A DNA stretch of 46,559 nucleotides, from assembly GCA_021204905.1 (NCBI GenBank), contig JAJPYN010000007.1, forward strand, positions 28,464-75,022, in the 5' to 3' direction. A program made the translations under genes and the position numbers. The notes under the pieces are model-generated. The model had not been told where the DNA came from and ran no database searches. It saw nothing but the letters and a program-made list of their open reading frames with translations. Shown here piece by piece: positions 9,030-17,427 of the stretch. How positions within the stretch are numbered: the stretch's first letter is position 1; every line of letters begins with the position of its first letter. This DNA comes from Prevotella sp. (lineage in GTDB: Bacteria; Bacteroidota; Bacteroidia; Bacteroidales; Bacteroidaceae).

Positions 9030-10364
9030 ATGAACACATCATTCGGCACACCCCTCAACTTCGGCGACAGCCCCAGAACACGCCCGAGCATCATCAAAGT
9101 GGTGGGCGTCGGCGGCGGCGGCGGCAACGCAGTAAACCACATGTACCGCAACGGCATCCACGACGTGTCGTTCCTCCTTTGCAACACCGACAGTCAAGCT
9201 CTCGAGAACTCGCCCGTGCCGCTACGCCTGCAGCTCGGCAAGGAAGGGCTCGGCGCCGGCGATGACCCCGAGAAAGGGCGCAAGGCGGCGGAAGAAAGCG
9301 TCGACGAAATAAAGCGCAAACTCGACGACGGCACGCGCATGGTCTTCATCACGGCAGGCATGGGCGGCGGCACAGGCACCGGCGCGGCACCCGTCATCGC
9401 GCGCATCAGCAAAGAGCTCGACATCCTCACCATCGGCATCGTCACCATCCCCTTCCGCTTCGAAGGCACACTCAAAATCGATAAAGCGCTCGACGGCGTC
9501 GAAGAGATGTCGAAACACGTGGACGCACTGCTCGTGATCAACAACGAACGCCTCTACGAGGTCTACCCCAACCTGCCCGTCATCGAGGCCTTCGACCGCG
9601 CCAACGACACCCTCAACGTCGCGGCGAAAAGCATCGCCGAAATCATCACCGAGCACAAGCTCATCAACCTCGACTTCAACGACGTGCGCACCGTGCTCAA
9701 AGACGGCGGCGTGGCAATCATGTCGACAGGCTACGGCGAAGGCGAAGGGCGCGTGGCAATGGCCATAAAAGAAGCGCTCAACTCGCCCCTGCTCAACGAT
9801 AACGACATCTACAACTCGAAGAAAATCCTGCTTAACATCGGTTTCAGCGACGCGGGTAACCCCCAAGGCGGACTGATGATCGACGAGATGAACGATGTCA
9901 ACGAATTCATGGGCAAATTCAAGTCGAAATACAACATCAAATGGGGGCTCGGCGTGGATAATTCGCTCGGCGAAAAGGTGAAGGTAACCATCCTCGCAAC
10001 AGGCTTCGGCATCACCGACGTCGACCTCATGGAAGAACATCTCCGCGGCAAAATCACGCAAGACGAAGCCAACAAACGCGCCGAAGCTGATGCACGCGAA
10101 GCCGAACGCGAAGAAAGAATGAAAGACTACTACGGCAGCGACTCCGGCAACGCCCTCCGCAAGCGCCGCCCGCAGATATTCATCTTCCGCCAAGACGACC
10201 TCGACAACGACGACATCATCTCCGCCGTCGAATCCGTGCCGACAGCCAAACGCACGCAGTCGATGCTCAAAGGTATACGCACGCAAACGGAAGACAAACC
10301 CGACGACGAGGCGCTCGCAACAGGCGGACAACAGGTCATCTCGTTCAACACGCCGAAGCAATAA
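9030..10364 (+). CDS. ftsZ: Cell division GTPase FtsZ
   Basis: Tubulin homologue that polymerises into the cytokinetic ring. The 444-aa product has the GTP-binding signature GGGTGTGAAP (112-121) and the N-terminal loop VVGVGGGGGNAVNHM (24-38). Its T7 synergy loop NLDFNDVRTVL includes the catalytic-type Asp residues at about 215 and 218. A charged linker after about residue 345 leads to IFIFRQDDLDNDDIISAVE, a conserved-looking block near the C terminus. It ends the dcw cluster; the next gene is unrelated and 69 bp away. Confidence 0.97.
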   Translation: MNTSFGTPLNFGDSPRTRPSIIKVVGVGGGGGNAVNHMYRNGIHDVSFLLCNTDSQALENSPVPLRLQLGKEGLGAGDDPEKGRKAAEESVDEIKRKLDDGTRMVFITAGMGGGTGTGAAPVIARISKELDILTIGIVTIPFRFEGTLKIDKALDGVEEMSKHVDALLVINNERLYEVYPNLPVIEAFDRANDTLNVAAKSIAEIITEHKLINLDFNDVRTVLKDGGVAIMSTGYGEGEGRVAMAIKEALNSPLLNDNDIYNSKKILLNIGFSDAGNPQGGLMIDEMNDVNEFMGKFKSKYNIKWGLGVDNSLGEKVKVTILATGFGITDVDLMEEHLRGKITQDEANKRAEADAREAEREERMKDYYGSDSGNALRKRRPQIFIFRQDDLDNDDIISAVESVPTAKRTQSMLKGIRTQTEDKPDDEALATGGQQVISFNTPKQ

Positions 10365-10433
10365 CCTTCGTTCTTAATGTAAAGCTTTGTAAATCAAATA
10401 GTTGTAAGCAGTCCTTAATCTAATTCAACCCTT

Positions 10434-12860
10434 ATGAAACGCAACCTCCTCCTCTGCCTCTGCATTGCCTTAGCAACAACCGCCATAGCGCAAGGCAAAC
10501 AGGAAATCAGCCTCCGACAATGGCAGTTCTCGCGCGACGGCCAATCGTGGCAAACGGTAACCATCCCGCACGACTGGGCCATCAGCGGACCGTTCGACAA
10601 GAAATGGGACCTGCAAACCGTCGCCATCGCGCAAAACGGCGAGGAAGAGGCCACGGAGAAGTCCGGACGAAGCGGCGCCCTGCCGTGGATAGGCGAGGGG
10701 TTCTACAAAACAACCGTCGCGATCGACTCCGTACCCGACTATGCCGAACTGCGCTTCGACGGCGCCATGAGCGACGCGCACATCGTTGTCAATGGCCGCG
10801 AGGCGGGCTTCTGGCCGTATGGCTACAACGCGTTCCGCATTAACATCACGCCGTACCTCCGCAAGGGCGAAAATGAAATTTCGGTCAGCCTGAACAACCG
10901 CGAAGAGAGCAGCCGCTGGTACCCCGGCGCGGGCCTCTACCGGCCGGTAACGCTGGTCCTGTCCGCCGCCGAGCGCATCAACGACCAAGCCACATTCGTC
11001 TACACGAAGAGCGTCGAGTACGACCAAGCGCAACTGTCCCTCTCGACTGCCGTCATCAACCCTTCGCCCACAGCCGTGCTTAATGTTTCGCTCAGCGACG
11101 CCGCCGGGCAAACGGTGTATTCCGCCGAACTGAAAAGCACCCTCGCCATGGTCGACCTCGAACCCATAATCCTCTGGCCGCAGCTATGGTCGCCCGAGAC
11201 GCCGAACCTCTACACGCTGCGTTTGACCCTCTCCGACAACGGCCGGGTGCTCGACGAGCAAACATTGAAAACAGGCATCCGCACCATTTCTTTCAGTAAA
11301 GAAAACGGCTTTCAGCTCAACGGCATATCGCGCAAAATCAAAGGCGTTTGTTTGCACCACGACCTCGGTCCGCTCGGTGCGGCGGTAAATCGTGCGGCAT
11401 TAATCAGGCAGGTGAAGATCCTGAAAGACATGGGCTGCGACGCCATCCGCACTTCGCACAACATGCCCTCGACGATGCAGATGGAGGTGTACGATTCGCT
11501 CGGCATGATGGTGATGGCCGAGAGCTTCGACATGTGGCGCTACCCGAAGTGCAAGAACGGTTACGCGCGCTACTTCGACGACTGGTGGCGCAAGGACATC
11601 ACGAACCTTGTCTTAACCCACCGCAACCACCCCTCCTGCATTTTATGGTCCATAGGCAACGAGATACCCGAGCAATGGAGCGCCGAGGGCGTCGAACTGG
11701 CGAAAGAGCTGCAAGGGCTGTGCCACACCCTCGACCCCACGCGGTCCGTTACGCAGGGCATGGATCAGGTGGCAAACGCGCTGGCGAGCGGCTTCGCGCA
11801 GGTGATGGACGTGCCGGGGTTGAACTATCGCGACCACGAATATCTTAACGCCTACAACACGCTCGCGCACGGCTTCATCCTCGGCAGCGAAACGGCGTCG
11901 ACGGTCAGCTCGCGCGGCGTGTACAAATTCCCCGTTGAGCGCAAGACAGGCGCTGTCTACGACGACGGCCAGTGCAGCGGCTACGATGTGGAGCATTGCT
12001 GGTGGAGCAACGTGCCCGAGGTCGATTTCGCGTTGCAGGAAGACTATCCGTGGACCGTCGGGCAGTTCGTCTGGACAGGCTTCGACTACCTCGGCGAGCC
12101 CACGCCTTACGACGAATATTGGCCGTCGCGCAGCAGTTACTTCGGCATCTGCGACCTCGCCGGTTTGCCCAAGGACCGCTACTGGCTCTACCGCTCGGTG
12201 TGGAATAAAGACGCGCACACCGTTCACCTGTTGCCGCACTGGGATTGGCCGGGTCGCGAGGGCGAGACCACGCCTGTCTATTGCTACACCGACGGCGTGG
12301 AGGGCGAGCTGTTTGTCAACGGCGTCTCGCAAGGGCGGATAAAGAAAGATTTCTCGCGCCATATTCAGGACATCGACCCCGACAGCGTGAACGTGCAACC
12401 GCTGCTCGACCGCTACCGCCTGCGCTGGAACGATGTGAAATATGCGCCGGGCGAGATACGCGTCGTGGCGTATGATGCCGCGGGAAATATCATTGGCGAG
12501 GATGTGCGGCGCACGCCGTCGGAGGCAACGGCCATTCGTTTCGACTGCGACCGCGACTGCCTTTCCTCCGATGGCGACGACCTTTGTTACATCACCGTTT
12601 CGCTTGTCGACAAGGACGGCAACGAGCTGCCTTGCGCCGACGACGAGCTGACATTCTCGGTCGAAGGGCAAGGGTCGTTCCGCGCTGTTTGCAACGGCGA
12701 TGCGACGAGCCTCGAGGTGTTCACCGAACCGAAGATGCGTTTGTTTAGCGGCAAACTGGTTGTTACGCTGCAAGCCTCGCAAGAAAAGGGCACCGTTCGC
12801 CTTACTGCCAACGACGACGCGCGCGGGTTGTCCGGCACGTTCGAGATAAAAGTTATTTAA
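10434..12860 (+). CDS. Exported glycoside hydrolase family 2 (beta-galactosidase-like)
   Basis: The 808-aa product has a signal peptide (about 1-20, ending TTAIAQ) and is probably periplasmic. A jelly-roll sugar-binding domain contains NNREESSRWYPGAGLYRPV, followed by an Ig-like domain and a TIM barrel. In the barrel, IKGVCLHHDLGPLGAA and GCDAIRTSHNMPS are typical of GH2. The acid/base is predicted as Glu410 in WSIGNEIPE and the nucleophile as Glu486 in LGSETAS. The C-terminal part resembles DUF4982 plus an Ig-like domain seen in Bacteroidetes GH2 enzymes. Substrate cannot be fixed from sequence; beta-galactosidase is the best guess. No SusC/D pair lies nearby. Confidence 0.88.
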   Translation: MKRNLLLCLCIALATTAIAQGKQEISLRQWQFSRDGQSWQTVTIPHDWAISGPFDKKWDLQTVAIAQNGEEEATEKSGRSGALPWIGEGFYKTTVAIDSVPDYAELRFDGAMSDAHIVVNGREAGFWPYGYNAFRINITPYLRKGENEISVSLNNREESSRWYPGAGLYRPVTLVLSAAERINDQATFVYTKSVEYDQAQLSLSTAVINPSPTAVLNVSLSDAAGQTVYSAELKSTLAMVDLEPIILWPQLWSPETPNLYTLRLTLSDNGRVLDEQTLKTGIRTISFSKENGFQLNGISRKIKGVCLHHDLGPLGAAVNRAALIRQVKILKDMGCDAIRTSHNMPSTMQMEVYDSLGMMVMAESFDMWRYPKCKNGYARYFDDWWRKDITNLVLTHRNHPSCILWSIGNEIPEQWSAEGVELAKELQGLCHTLDPTRSVTQGMDQVANALASGFAQVMDVPGLNYRDHEYLNAYNTLAHGFILGSETASTVSSRGVYKFPVERKTGAVYDDGQCSGYDVEHCWWSNVPEVDFALQEDYPWTVGQFVWTGFDYLGEPTPYDEYWPSRSSYFGICDLAGLPKDRYWLYRSVWNKDAHTVHLLPHWDWPGREGETTPVYCYTDGVEGELFVNGVSQGRIKKDFSRHIQDIDPDSVNVQPLLDRYRLRWNDVKYAPGEIRVVAYDAAGNIIGEDVRRTPSEATAIRFDCDRDCLSSDGDDLCYITVSLVDKDGNELPCADDELTFSVEGQGSFRAVCNGDATSLEVFTEPKMRLFSGKLVVTLQASQEKGTVRLTANDDARGLSGTFEIKVI

Positions 12861-12878
12861 GCCTTTCGCTTCCGCAGA

Positions 12879-14672
12879 ATGGAAACTGTCAAACACGAGT
12901 GCGGCATAGCGATGATACGCCTGCTTAAGCCGCTCGATTTCTACGCCCGCAAATACGGCACGCGCAACTATGCTTTGGGCAAGCTCTACCTGATGATGGA
13001 GAAGCAGCGCAACCGCGGGCAGGAGGGCGCCGGCATCGCGTGCGTGAACATGCACCAGGAGCCCGGCCGCGAATATATGTACCGCGAGAAGGCCGACGGG
13101 CGCGACGCCATAGCGCAGATTTTCGACGCCGTCTACTGCAAGCAAGCCGCCGCCAATGACGAGCCCTTGCCCTTCGCCGGCGAGCTGTACATGGGGCATC
13201 TGCGCTATTCGACCACCGACCGCAAAGGCCTCGTCTTCGTGCATCCTTTCCTTCGCCGCGACAACTGGAAAGCGAAGAACCTCTGCCTCTGCGGGAACTT
13301 CAACATGACCAATGTGCGCGAGGTGTTCGACAGCCTCATCGAGCAAGGCCAATGCCCGCGCATCTTCGGCGACGGCTATATCCTGCTCGACCTGATGGGC
13401 CACCGCCTCGATCGCGAGTCCGAGCGCAACTACCTCATCGCGCGCAGTATGGGTTTAACGGGTCGCGACATCACGCAATACATTGATTCTCACATAGATA
13501 TGGCTAATGTGCTGTCGACATCGATGTGCCGGTTCGACGGCGGCTATGTCGTGTGCGGTCTGACGGGCAGCGGCGAGATGTTCTCCATGCGCGACCCGAA
13601 CGGCATCCGCCCCGCGTTCTATTACGCCGACGACGAGATTGTCGCCATCGCCAGCGAGCGGCCTGTGTTACAAACAACATTCAACCTTGCCACAAGCGAC
13701 ATCGCCGAAATCCGGCCCGGCGAGGCAATACTCGTTAATGCTGCGGGCAAACTGTCGAGAAAGCAGATCCTTCCCGCCGGCGAAGAGAAAGCCTGTTCGT
13801 TCGAGCGCATCTATTTCTCGCGCGGCAACGACATCGACATCCACCGCGAGCGCAAACAGCTCGGGCGCCAACTGCGCGACAGCATCGTCAAGGCCGTCGG
13901 CGGCGACTTGCAACACACCGTTCTGTCGTACATCCCGAACACGGCGGAGGTGGCTTACTACGGCATGCAGGAGGCCATCCGCGAAATCTACCCCGACATA
14001 CGCACCGAGAAAGTGCTGTGGAAAGACCTCAAACTGCGCACGTTCATCACCGAAGACGCCTCGCGCAACGACCTTGCCGCACACGTCTACGACATCACCG
14101 CGGGCTCCATCGAACCCGGCACGGACAACCTTGTGGTCATCGACGACAGCATCGTGCGCGGCACCACCCTTCGCGAGAGCATCATACGCATCCTCGCGCG
14201 CCTGAACCCGAAGAAAATCGTGGTGGTAAGCTCAGCGCCGCAGATTCGTTACCCCGACTTCTACGGCATCGACATGCCCCGCATCGGCGACCTCATCGCG
14301 TTCCAAGCGTGCATCGCCCTTCTCAAGGAGCGCGGCATGCAAAACATCATCGCCGAAGCTTACGAGAAAGGCAAGGCCGCCCTCGACGGCAAGATACAGC
14401 CCGACGACGAGATAGTGCGCGCCCTTTACGCGCCGTTCACCGCCGAGGAGCTTAATTTGAAGATGGTTCAGTTGCTCGAAACCGACAGCGTGGCCATCCC
14501 CGTCGAGCTCGTTTTCCAAAGCATCGAGGGCCTGCGCAGCGCCATCCCGAACCACCGCGGCGATTGGTATTTCACCGGCCACTACCCCACGCCCGGCGGC
14601 ACGCGCCTGCTCATCGAGAGCTTCCTCGCTTACGTCGACGAGCACAAGGGCGATGTGCTGAACTTCTTTTAA
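12879..14672 (+). CDS. purF: Amidophosphoribosyltransferase family protein (long PurF paralogue)
   Basis: Class II glutamine amidotransferase joined to a phosphoribosyltransferase, the architecture of PurF (first step of purine synthesis). Cys8 in HECGIAM would be the Ntn nucleophile after removal of a 7-residue propeptide. RNRGQEGAGI, GHLRYSTTD and MRDPNGIRP mark the glutaminase half. VVIDDSIVRGTTL (about 419-431) is the PRPP-binding loop. At 597 aa it is about 90 residues longer than E. coli PurF. The HNGN oxyanion motif reads LCGNFNMTN. It may be a second, specialised PurF-family member. It starts 18 bp after the GH2 gene. Confidence 0.82.
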   Translation: METVKHECGIAMIRLLKPLDFYARKYGTRNYALGKLYLMMEKQRNRGQEGAGIACVNMHQEPGREYMYREKADGRDAIAQIFDAVYCKQAAANDEPLPFAGELYMGHLRYSTTDRKGLVFVHPFLRRDNWKAKNLCLCGNFNMTNVREVFDSLIEQGQCPRIFGDGYILLDLMGHRLDRESERNYLIARSMGLTGRDITQYIDSHIDMANVLSTSMCRFDGGYVVCGLTGSGEMFSMRDPNGIRPAFYYADDEIVAIASERPVLQTTFNLATSDIAEIRPGEAILVNAAGKLSRKQILPAGEEKACSFERIYFSRGNDIDIHRERKQLGRQLRDSIVKAVGGDLQHTVLSYIPNTAEVAYYGMQEAIREIYPDIRTEKVLWKDLKLRTFITEDASRNDLAAHVYDITAGSIEPGTDNLVVIDDSIVRGTTLRESIIRILARLNPKKIVVVSSAPQIRYPDFYGIDMPRIGDLIAFQACIALLKERGMQNIIAEAYEKGKAALDGKIQPDDEIVRALYAPFTAEELNLKMVQLLETDSVAIPVELVFQSIEGLRSAIPNHRGDWYFTGHYPTPGGTRLLIESFLAYVDEHKGDVLNFF

Positions 14673-14723
14673 ACAAAGGCAAAGCGGATGATTTTCATTA
14701 CAAAATAAGTCAATCTTTTCATC

Positions 14724-16319
14724 ATGGACACCAGATATATTTTCGTTACCGGAGGCGTGGTCTCCTCGCTCGGCAAAGGCATCATCTCCTCGTCGATAGG
14801 CAAGTTGCTGCAAGCGCGCGGCTACGACATCACCATCCAGAAATTCGACCCGTACATCAATATCGATCCCGGCACGCTCAACCCTTACGAGCACGGCGAA
14901 TGCTACGTTACGCACGACGGCATGGAGACCGACCTTGACCTCGGGCATTACGAGCGGTTCACCGGCATCCACACCACGCGCGACAACTCGATCACCACCG
15001 GCCGCATCTACAAAACGGTCATCGACAACGAGCGCCGCGGCGATTATCTTGGAAAAACAATTCAGGTCGTGCCGCACATCACTGACGAGATAAAACGCCG
15101 CATGATGCGCTCTTCCGACAGCCATCACTACGACTTTGTCATCACCGAGGTGGGCGGCACCATCGGCGACATCGAGAGCGCGCCGTTCATGGAAGCCATC
15201 CGCCAGTTGCGCTGGGAGCTCGGTAACGCCGCCGTGTGCGTGCACCTCACCTACGTGCCTTACCTCCGCGCCGCCGACGAGCTGAAAACCAAGCCCACGC
15301 AGCACTCCGTCAAAGAGATGCAAGGCATGGGCATCCAGCCCGACATCCTTGTCCTTCGCACCGAGAAGCATCTCTCCGACAGCATCCGCAAGAAAGTGGC
15401 TTCGTTCTGCAATGTCGACCTCGAATGCGTCGTGCAGTCCGAGGATGTGGCGAGCATCTACTCCGTGCCGGTCAACATGCAGCGGCAAGGGCTCGACGCG
15501 GCCATCCTCCGCAAATTCGGCATACCCGTCGGCGAGACGCCCGCCATGACGCCCTGGCATAATTTCCTCGACAAGCAGCGCAAGGCCACGCAGACGGTGA
15601 ACATCGCGCTCGTGGGCAAGTACGACCTGCAAGACGCATACAAAAGCATTCGCGAGAGCCTCGTCATCGCCGGCATCTACAACGACCGCCGCACTGTCAT
15701 CACCTTCGTCAACAGCGAGCATATCACACAGGAGAATGTCTCGCAAAAGCTTGAAAATCAGGACGGTATACTCATCTGCCCGGGCTTCGGACAAAGGGGT
15801 ATCGAGGGCAAGATCACCGCTGCGAGGTACGCGCGCGAGAACGATATTCCGGCCTTTGGCATCTGCCTCGGCATGCAGATGATGGTCATCGAATTCGCGC
15901 GCAACGTGCTGGGCTTGGCCGACGCCGACAGCCGCGAGATGAGCCCCGACACGCCGCACAACGTCATCGACCTGATGGAGAGCCAGAAGAACCTGACGCT
16001 CATGGGCGGCACGATGCGGCTCGGGGCGTACAGTTGCGAGCTAAGGCCGGGCTCGCGCGCGATGCAGGCTTACGGTCAGGCCACCGTCGAGGAGCGCCAC
16101 CGCCATCGCTACGAGTTCAACAACGATTACGCCGAAGCCTTCGAGAAGCACGGCATGCAATGCGCCGGCATCAACCCCGAGAGCCGCCTTGTGGAGATTG
16201 TCGAACTGCCCGAAAAGAAATGGTTCGTCGGCACGCAGTTCCACCCCGAATACTCCTCGACGGTCATCAAGCCCCACCCCCTCTTCCTCGCCTTCATCCG
16301 CGCCGCCGCGGGCAAGTAA
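14724..16319 (+). CDS. pyrG: CTP synthase PyrG
   Basis: Makes CTP from UTP, ATP and glutamine in the cytoplasm. The 531-aa product starts with the synthetase domain: P-loop GGVVSSLGKG (10-19), then KFDPYINIDPGTLNPYEHGE and the Mg-binding HDGMETDLDLGHYERF. The C-terminal class I glutaminase domain has Cys381 in FGICLGMQ and His507/Glu509 in FHPEYSS. All catalytic residues are present. It lies 51 bp after the PurF-like gene, so both nucleotide genes may share a transcript. Confidence 0.97.
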   Translation: MDTRYIFVTGGVVSSLGKGIISSSIGKLLQARGYDITIQKFDPYINIDPGTLNPYEHGECYVTHDGMETDLDLGHYERFTGIHTTRDNSITTGRIYKTVIDNERRGDYLGKTIQVVPHITDEIKRRMMRSSDSHHYDFVITEVGGTIGDIESAPFMEAIRQLRWELGNAAVCVHLTYVPYLRAADELKTKPTQHSVKEMQGMGIQPDILVLRTEKHLSDSIRKKVASFCNVDLECVVQSEDVASIYSVPVNMQRQGLDAAILRKFGIPVGETPAMTPWHNFLDKQRKATQTVNIALVGKYDLQDAYKSIRESLVIAGIYNDRRTVITFVNSEHITQENVSQKLENQDGILICPGFGQRGIEGKITAARYARENDIPAFGICLGMQMMVIEFARNVLGLADADSREMSPDTPHNVIDLMESQKNLTLMGGTMRLGAYSCELRPGSRAMQAYGQATVEERHRHRYEFNNDYAEAFEKHGMQCAGINPESRLVEIVELPEKKWFVGTQFHPEYSSTVIKPHPLFLAFIRAAAGK

Positions 16320-16322
16320 ACC

Positions 16323-16355
16323 TTTGCGTTTTTACGGCGGTTTTTCGTACATTTG
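16323..16355 (+). promoter_or_regulatory. Bacteroidetes-type promoter for fabD operon
   Basis: A -33 TTTG (16323-16326) and a -7 TACATTTG (16348-16355) are separated by 21 bases, matching the Bacteroidetes consensus. It begins 4 bases after the pyrG stop. Transcription should start near 16362, just before the 24-bp repeat array. Confidence 0.6.
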
Positions 16356-16366
16356 CCGCCGCAATC

Positions 16367-16481
16367 AGGCATAGGATTAAACCGAATATCAAGCATAGAT
16401 TTAAACCGAATATCAAGCATAGATTTAAACCGAATATCAATTTTCAAACCGATTATTTAGCATAAAATTAAACAGATTATC
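16367..16481 (+). repeat. 24-bp tandem repeat array filling the fabD 5' leader
   Basis: The unit AAGCATAGATTTAAACCGAA followed by TATC occurs perfectly at 16391-16414 and 16415-16438. A near copy lies at 16367-16390, a degenerate remnant at 16439-16458, and another near copy at 16459-16481. The array runs from just after the predicted transcription start to 3 bases before the fabD ATG, so nearly the entire leader is repeat. There are no spacers, so it is not CRISPR. Confidence 0.88.
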
Positions 16482-16484
16482 AAG

Positions 16485-17381
16485 ATGAAAGCATTCGTAT
16501 TTCCGGGTCAAGGCTCGCAGTTCGTCGGAATGGGCAAGGAGCTCTACGACACCAACCCTCTTGCAAAACAATTGTTCGACTCTGCCGACGAGATACTCGG
16601 CTTCAAAATCACCGACATTATGTTCTCCGGCACCGACGAGGAGCTGAAAGAGACAAAGGTTACGCAGCCGGCGGTGTTCCTCCACAGCGTGATCACCGCT
16701 CTGTGCAAGGTGCCGCAGGAGGAAATCGGTATGGTGGCGGGGCACTCGCTGGGTGAGTTCTCTGCATTGGTGGTAGGCGGCGCACTCTCTTTCGAGGACG
16801 GTCTGCGGCTCGTCAGCGCCCGTGCAAAAGCCATGCAACGCGCCTGTGAGCTGGCTCCTTCGACGATGGCGGCAATCATCGCGTTGCCCGACGAGACGGT
16901 AGAAGAGGTATGCCGCAAGGTGTCGACGGACGGCAATATCGTCGTTCCCGCTAATTATAACTGCCCCGGACAGTTAGTTATCTCCGGCAATATAGAAGCG
17001 ATTAATTCCGCGTGCGAGGAGTTGAAGGCTTTGGGAGCAAAACGCGCGCTGCCTTTGAAAGTGGGCGGAGCATTCCACTCGCCGCTGATGCAACCCGCAA
17101 AAAACGAGCTGCAAGCCGCCATAGAAGCGACGGAAATAAGCACGCCGAAGTGTCCCGTATATCAGAACGTCGACGCGCTGCCCCACACCGACGCTGCGGA
17201 GATCAAGCAGAACCTTATCGCGCAACTCACCGCACCCGTGCGTTGGACGCAGGAAGTGCAGAATATGATTGCCGGCGGAGCAACTTTCTTCACCGAGTGC
17301 GGACCGGGCAAGGCGCTGCAAGGCATGATTGCGAAGATTGCAAAGGGCAACGAGAGCATAACTATTTGCGGTCTTTCTTAA
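16485..17381 (+). CDS. fabD: Malonyl-CoA:ACP transacylase FabD
   Basis: Loads malonyl groups onto acyl carrier protein for type II fatty acid synthesis. The 298-aa product begins KAFVFPGQGSQFVGMGKEL. It has the nucleophile Ser88 in GHSLGEF and the later His in GGAFHSPLM, with the Gln of the FPGQGSQ loop as oxyanion support. It is the first gene of a likely three-gene + strand unit with the amylase and metallophosphoesterase, although there is no obvious metabolic link. Confidence 0.96.
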   Translation: MKAFVFPGQGSQFVGMGKELYDTNPLAKQLFDSADEILGFKITDIMFSGTDEELKETKVTQPAVFLHSVITALCKVPQEEIGMVAGHSLGEFSALVVGGALSFEDGLRLVSARAKAMQRACELAPSTMAAIIALPDETVEEVCRKVSTDGNIVVPANYNCPGQLVISGNIEAINSACEELKALGAKRALPLKVGGAFHSPLMQPAKNELQAAIEATEISTPKCPVYQNVDALPHTDAAEIKQNLIAQLTAPVRWTQEVQNMIAGGATFFTECGPGKALQGMIAKIAKGNESITICGLS

Positions 17382-17427
17382 ACCTGTTTATAACGTTGTC
17401 CGCGTTCACAAAAGGGGAGATAAATCC

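Noticed and set aside
11643..13403. 586-aa - strand frame opposite the GH2 and PurF-like genes
   Set aside because: Same reason: antisense to two motif-supported genes, without its own motif.
14232..15959. 575-aa open frame antisense to the PurF-like gene and pyrG
   Set aside because: It is a shadow of conserved + strand genes, with composition typical of reverse-complement translation.
16367..16481. CRISPR array before fabD
   Set aside because: The repeats are directly adjacent with no spacers, and no cas genes are present.
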